From contig MGOB01000010.1 in assembly GCA_001796995.1 (NCBI GenBank), positions 1,447 to 9,584 of the forward strand: a stretch of DNA of 8,138 nucleotides. Direction: 5' to 3'. The stretch's first letter is position 1; each line of letters opens with the position of its first letter. Source of the stretch: Chloroflexi bacterium RBG_16_68_14. GTDB lineage: Bacteria; Chloroflexota; Dehalococcoidia; DSTF01; RBG-16-68-14. This document shows, piece after piece, positions 5,523-8,138 of the stretch. A program made the translations under genes and the position numbers. The notes below the pieces were generated by a model. The model made no database searches and was not told the DNA's origin. It saw nothing but the letters and a program-made list of their open reading frames with translations.

Positions 5523-6719
5523 CTAGTCCCTCGGCAGCCCCAGCCCACGGGTGGCGATGATGTTGCGCTGGATCTCGCTGGTGCCGCCGGCGATGGTGGA
5601 AGCCACGGTCTGGATGTAGGACATGGCATAGCGGCCCCGGGCGGGCGACCACTCACTGCCGGGCACGAGCTGGCCGTACAGCCCGGTCACCTTCATCCCG
5701 GTGCGGGCGATGCGCTGCCCCAACTCCGAGGCGAAGAGCTTGGTCATGGACGCCTCGTAGTTGGGCACCAGGCCCTTGGCCTGCATGGTGATCACCCGAT
5801 AGGAGAGCATCTTCCCCACCTGCGCCTCCAGCAGCCGGTCCGCCAGATCGTAGCGCAGGGTCGAAGAGTGGTCGATGACCGACTGGCCGTCCTTCCGGTG
5901 CTCCTTGGCGAACTGGATCAGGGCCTCCACCTGGAGCCGCTGGCCCACCGCCGAGCCGATGCTGGAGCGCTCGAAGTCCAGGGTGGTGGTGCCGATGTAC
6001 CAGCCCCGGTTCTCCTCGCCCACCAGGTTCTTGGCCGGCACCCGCACGTTGTCGAAGAACACGTCATTGAAGCCGGCTTGGCCGCCCATGTTGACCAGCG
6101 GCCGCACGCTGATGCCCGGCGACTTCATGTCGACCAGGAAGTAGCTGATCCCCTTGTGCTTGGGGGCCTCAAGGTCGGTGCGGGCGAGCATGAACATCCA
6201 GTGGGCGAACTGGGCGCCGGAGGTCCAGATCTTCTGGCCGTTGAGCACGTAGTCGTCGCCGTCGCGGGCGGCGCGGGTCTGGAGGGAGGCGAGGTCGGAG
6301 CCCGCCTCGGGCTCGGAGAAGCCCTGGCACCACTGCACCTCGCCGGAGAGGATGCGGCTCAGATGCTCCTTCTTCTGCTCCTCCGAGCCGTGGATGATGA
6401 GCGTGGGGCCCACCATGGCGACGCCCATGCCGCCCATCTGGGGCGCCCGCGCCTCGGCGAACTCCTCGTTCATGATGAACTGCTGCATCACGCCCAGGCC
6501 GGCACCGCCGTACTCCTGGGGCCAGGCGGGGGCGATCCAGCCCTTGGTGGCCAGCTTCTTGCGCCACCCCCGCATCTCCTCGAAGCGGGCGCGCATGTCA
6601 CCGAGGCCGCCCTCGCCGTAGAGCCCAATACCCCGGAAGCGCTCCGGTAGCTCCTTCTTCAGGAACTCTTTGACCTCCTGGCGGAAGGCTGCCTCTTCCG
6701 ATGTGTCGCGAAAGTCCAT
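5523..6719 (-). CDS. Acyl-CoA dehydrogenase family protein (catalytic-type subunit, paralogue 3)
   Basis: This 398-residue ACAD starts MDFRDTSEEAAFRQEVKEFL. Two adjacent ATGs occur at 6722 and 6719. The second fits better, with AAGGAG 6 nt upstream and the family start MDFR. Landmarks are WIAPAWPQEYGGAGL at 61-75, WCQGFSEPEAGSDLASLQTR at 130-149, LNGQKIWTS at 159-167, and TTTLDFERS around 244-252 with Glu250 in helix G. The C-terminus reads TIAGGTSEIQRNIIATRGLG. The N-terminal linker (residues 25-55) is longer than in its neighbours and includes GIGLYGEGGLGDMRARFEEM. It follows the TIGR04076-like gene by 35 nt and precedes the next ACAD by 20 nt, so the three very probably share a transcript. 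The R-x-x-F-G flavin motif is missing, as in its paralogues. Confidence 0.94.
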   Translation of the reverse strand: MDFRDTSEEAAFRQEVKEFLKKELPERFRGIGLYGEGGLGDMRARFEEMRGWRKKLATKGWIAPAWPQEYGGAGLGVMQQFIMNEEFAEARAPQMGGMGVAMVGPTLIIHGSEEQKKEHLSRILSGEVQWCQGFSEPEAGSDLASLQTRAARDGDDYVLNGQKIWTSGAQFAHWMFMLARTDLEAPKHKGISYFLVDMKSPGISVRPLVNMGGQAGFNDVFFDNVRVPAKNLVGEENRGWYIGTTTLDFERSSIGSAVGQRLQVEALIQFAKEHRKDGQSVIDHSSTLRYDLADRLLEAQVGKMLSYRVITMQAKGLVPNYEASMTKLFASELGQRIARTGMKVTGLYGQLVPGSEWSPARGRYAMSYIQTVASTIAGGTSEIQRNIIATRGLGLPRD

Positions 6720-6754
6720 CATTCGCTCCTTTCCGTCGCCGGCTGCTGGCTCTG

Positions 6755-7171
6755 CTACTCCACCCGCACTTCCATCACCACGCGCCCCCAGCCGCCGCAC
6801 CTTACGCCCACGTCGAAGCAGCCTGTCCGGTTGAAGCGCAGACCATTGGGATCGGCGCCGGCGTAGTGCAGCTCGCTCACGGCGTAGACGAGAGGGCCTA
6901 GGGGGTAGAGCGCCCCCATGCAGATGCGATCGGGGTTCTTGGCCGTCAGGAGGTTGCCGGCGCCGTCGAAGAGGAAGCGGTCGCCCACCTTGTGCTGGCT
7001 GTTGCAGCCGTGCGCCTCCACCACCTCGGCGACGATGGTCTGACGAATGAGGGCTGGGCCCGTGGTGAGCACATCGGCGTTACGGGGATTGGCGCGGAAC
7101 AGAGCCATCTCCTCGTCGCTGTAGCCCAGGTGCTGCTGGAAGAACTGCCACGTGGCCTCGCTGATTTCCAT
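6755..7171 (-). CDS. TIGR04076-like small cysteine-containing protein, function unknown
   Basis: This 138-residue soluble protein has no signal peptide or membrane segment. Residues 47-138 resemble the TIGR04076 uncharacterised family: IVAEVVEAHGCNSQHKVGD at 46-64, RICMGALYP at 82-90, then RFNRTGCFDVGVRCGGWGRV at 112-131 and a final MEVRVE. Four cysteines (56, 84, 118, 125) with His55 and His60 could bind a metal or act in redox chemistry, but that is a guess. About 45 extra N-terminal residues (MEISEATWQFFQQHLGYSDE onward) are predicted helical and include a GYSDEE segment. The ATG at 7171 follows a GGGGGG-rich ribosome site about 5 nt away. It lies between two ACADs and is only 35 nt from the second, so it is probably co-transcribed and may assist acyl-CoA metabolism. 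The family call is from memory of the motif pattern. Confidence 0.72.
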   Translation of the reverse strand: MEISEATWQFFQQHLGYSDEEMALFRANPRNADVLTTGPALIRQTIVAEVVEAHGCNSQHKVGDRFLFDGAGNLLTAKNPDRICMGALYPLGPLVYAVSELHYAGADPNGLRFNRTGCFDVGVRCGGWGRVVMEVRVE

Positions 7172-7201
7172 CTCGTCCCCCCTTTCCTTGGGTGGCTCCT
7201 A

Positions 7202-7282
7202 TCACCGTTCCTTCAGAAGCCCGTTTGCGATGGTGAGACGTTGCATCTCTGAGGCGCCCACGACCCGACGGGACTCCCCCAT
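7202..7282 (-). pseudogene. Probable C-terminal remnant of a further acyl-CoA dehydrogenase
   Basis: The 115-nt gap downstream of the right-edge ACAD contains a 26-codon frame ending at TGA (7204-7202). It includes VVGASEMQRLTIANGLL followed by KER. This matches the last segment of ACADs, where its neighbours read GGTSEVQRNIIAQRGLG: the S-E-x-Q-R and I-A positions align. An ATG at 7282 happens to open the frame, but no good ribosome site precedes it, and the first five codons do not look ACAD-like. The simplest reading is that a tandem ACAD gene was deleted except for its 3' end. A real 26-residue peptide is less likely. Confidence 0.5.
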
Positions 7283-7286
7283 ATCG

Positions 7287-8138
7287 CTAGCCTCTCGGCA
7301 GCCCCAGCCCGCGCTGGGCGATGATATTTCGCTGCACCTCGCTGGTGCCGCCGCCGATGGTGCTGGTGGTGGCGTACAGGTACATGGACGGCAGCCGCCC
7401 GCCCATGATGGTGTGCGGGCTGTCCCGCAGGAGCTGGCCGTAGAGGCCCAGCAGCTTCAGGCCGGTGGCGGCGATGCGCTGGTCCAGCTCCGTGGAGTAG
7501 AGCTTGGCGATGGAGGCCTCGTTGCTGGGCACCATGCCCCGCGCCTGGACGCCGATCACCTGGTAGTTGAGCATCTGCTCCACCTGCGCCTCGATGGCGC
7601 GGTCGGCCAGCTCGTAGCGGAGCATCGGGTCGCGGGCCAGGGCGCCCGTCGCGCCGTTCCCCTGCTCCCGGGCGTACTCGACGAACTCTTGCACCGCGAG
7701 GGCGTGGGTGACGCCGGTGGCGATGCCGGAGCGCTCGAAGTCCAGGGTGGTGGTGCCGATGTACCAGCCCCGGTTCTCCTCCCCCACCAGGTTCTCTTTG
7801 GGCACGCGCACGTTGTCGAAGAAGACCTCGTTGAAGTCGTGGCTGCCCGCCATGTTCACCAGCGGCCGCACGCTGATGCCCGGCGACTTCATATCGAGCA
7901 GGAAGTAGCTGATCCCCTTGTGCTTGGGGGCGTCGGGGTCAGTGCGGGCGAGCAGGATCATCCAGTGGGCGCCGTGGGCGCCGGAGGTCCAGATCTTCTG
8001 GCCGTTGATGACGTAGTCGTCGCCGTCGCGGGCGGCGCGGGTCTGGAGGGAGGCGAGATCGGAGCCGGCCTCGGGCTCGGAGAAGCCCTGGCACCAAAAG
8101 GCTTCGCTCTTCAGGATGGGCGGCAGGTGTTGCTTCTT
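7287..8138 (-). CDS. Acyl-CoA dehydrogenase family protein (catalytic-type subunit, paralogue 4), N-terminus outside the window
   Basis: The C-terminal 283 codons are present, and the frame stays open from the right edge (KKQHLPPILKSEAF) to a TAG at 7289-7287. The start lies beyond 8138, and roughly 110-120 residues are missing by comparison with its neighbours. Visible landmarks are WCQGFSEPEAGSDLASLQTR, INGQKIWTSGAHGAHWM, KHKGISYFLLDMKSPGISVR, FDNVRVP, NRGWYIGTTTLDFERS with the helix-G Glu, and the C-terminus TIGGGTSEVQRNIIAQRGLG. It belongs to the same subgroup as the three other catalytic-type ACADs. It shares a 63-bp identical stretch (7986-8048) with the gene at 4315-5502. It is the first gene of the visible cluster in transcription order and is followed by an ACAD C-terminal remnant. 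The substrate is unknown. Confidence 0.94.
   Translation of the reverse strand, partial: KKQHLPPILKSEAFWCQGFSEPEAGSDLASLQTRAARDGDDYVINGQKIWTSGAHGAHWMILLARTDPDAPKHKGISYFLLDMKSPGISVRPLVNMAGSHDFNEVFFDNVRVPKENLVGEENRGWYIGTTTLDFERSGIATGVTHALAVQEFVEYAREQGNGATGALARDPMLRYELADRAIEAQVEQMLNYQVIGVQARGMVPSNEASIAKLYSTELDQRIAATGLKLLGLYGQLLRDSPHTIMGGRLPSMYLYATTSTIGGGTSEVQRNIIAQRGLGLPRG

Noticed and set aside
5503..5652. N-terminal extension of the ACAD at 4315-5502
   Set aside because: The extension overlaps the 3' end of the preceding ACAD and is His/Arg/Pro-rich. The ATG at 5502 has a good ribosome site and the family start MEFRDT.
2694..8138. The four catalytic-type ACADs as inactive enzymes, because Glu before G-T-S-E is missing
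   Set aside because: They all keep Glu in the helix-G LDFERS block, the position used as base by isovaleryl-CoA dehydrogenase and ChsE4-type enzymes.
1..8138. Antiphage defence, toxin-antitoxin or biosynthetic system
   Set aside because: No nuclease, toxin, transposase, NRPS/PKS or signalling domain is recognisable. The content is acyl-CoA metabolism plus housekeeping and envelope genes.

Overview
The window is a GC-rich, gene-dense bacterial segment in which every supported gene lies on the minus strand, so transcription runs from high to low coordinates. No rRNA, tRNA, CRISPR array or classical transposase is visible. The signs fit a GC-rich environmental bacterium with many acyl-CoA dehydrogenases (ACADs) and a cell-wall-type C-terminal tail on one secreted protein. 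A Chloroflexota (Dehalococcoidia-like) or similar metagenomic lineage is my best guess, but this rests on general gene content and not on a phylogenetic marker.

Region 8138-1449 is an ACAD cluster. In transcription order it holds an ACAD truncated by the window edge, a short stretch that looks like the C-terminal tail of a lost sixth ACAD, and a small TIGR04076-like protein. Two tightly spaced ACADs follow, then a four-helix-bundle (S23/IVP) gene between inverted heptamer repeats, another ACAD, and finally a different type of ACAD. The four upstream ACADs are close paralogues with shared nucleotide blocks. They carry a glutamate in helix G (LDFERS) but lack the Glu before the C-terminal G-T-S-E and lack the R-x-x-F-G flavin motif. 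The last ACAD (1449-2585) is the reverse: it has the R-x-x-F-G motif but neither candidate catalytic Glu. This matches the alpha2-beta2 heteromeric ACADs known from mycobacterial steroid side-chain degradation (the ChsE4-ChsE5 type). It suggests that one non-catalytic partner may serve several catalytic paralogues.

Region 1448-1 is unrelated housekeeping and envelope material. It holds a secreted protein with a signal peptide and a VPATG-plus-membrane-anchor tail, a strong 13-bp hairpin, a HIT-family nucleotide hydrolase, a second heptamer repeat array without a four-helix-bundle gene, and the first 32 codons of the membrane protease HtpX.

The most unusual features are the gene-carrying unit bounded by inverted heptamer repeats inside the ACAD operon, the solo repeat array at 155-209, the ACAD C-terminal remnant, and the complementary loss of active-site and flavin-binding residues among the ACADs.
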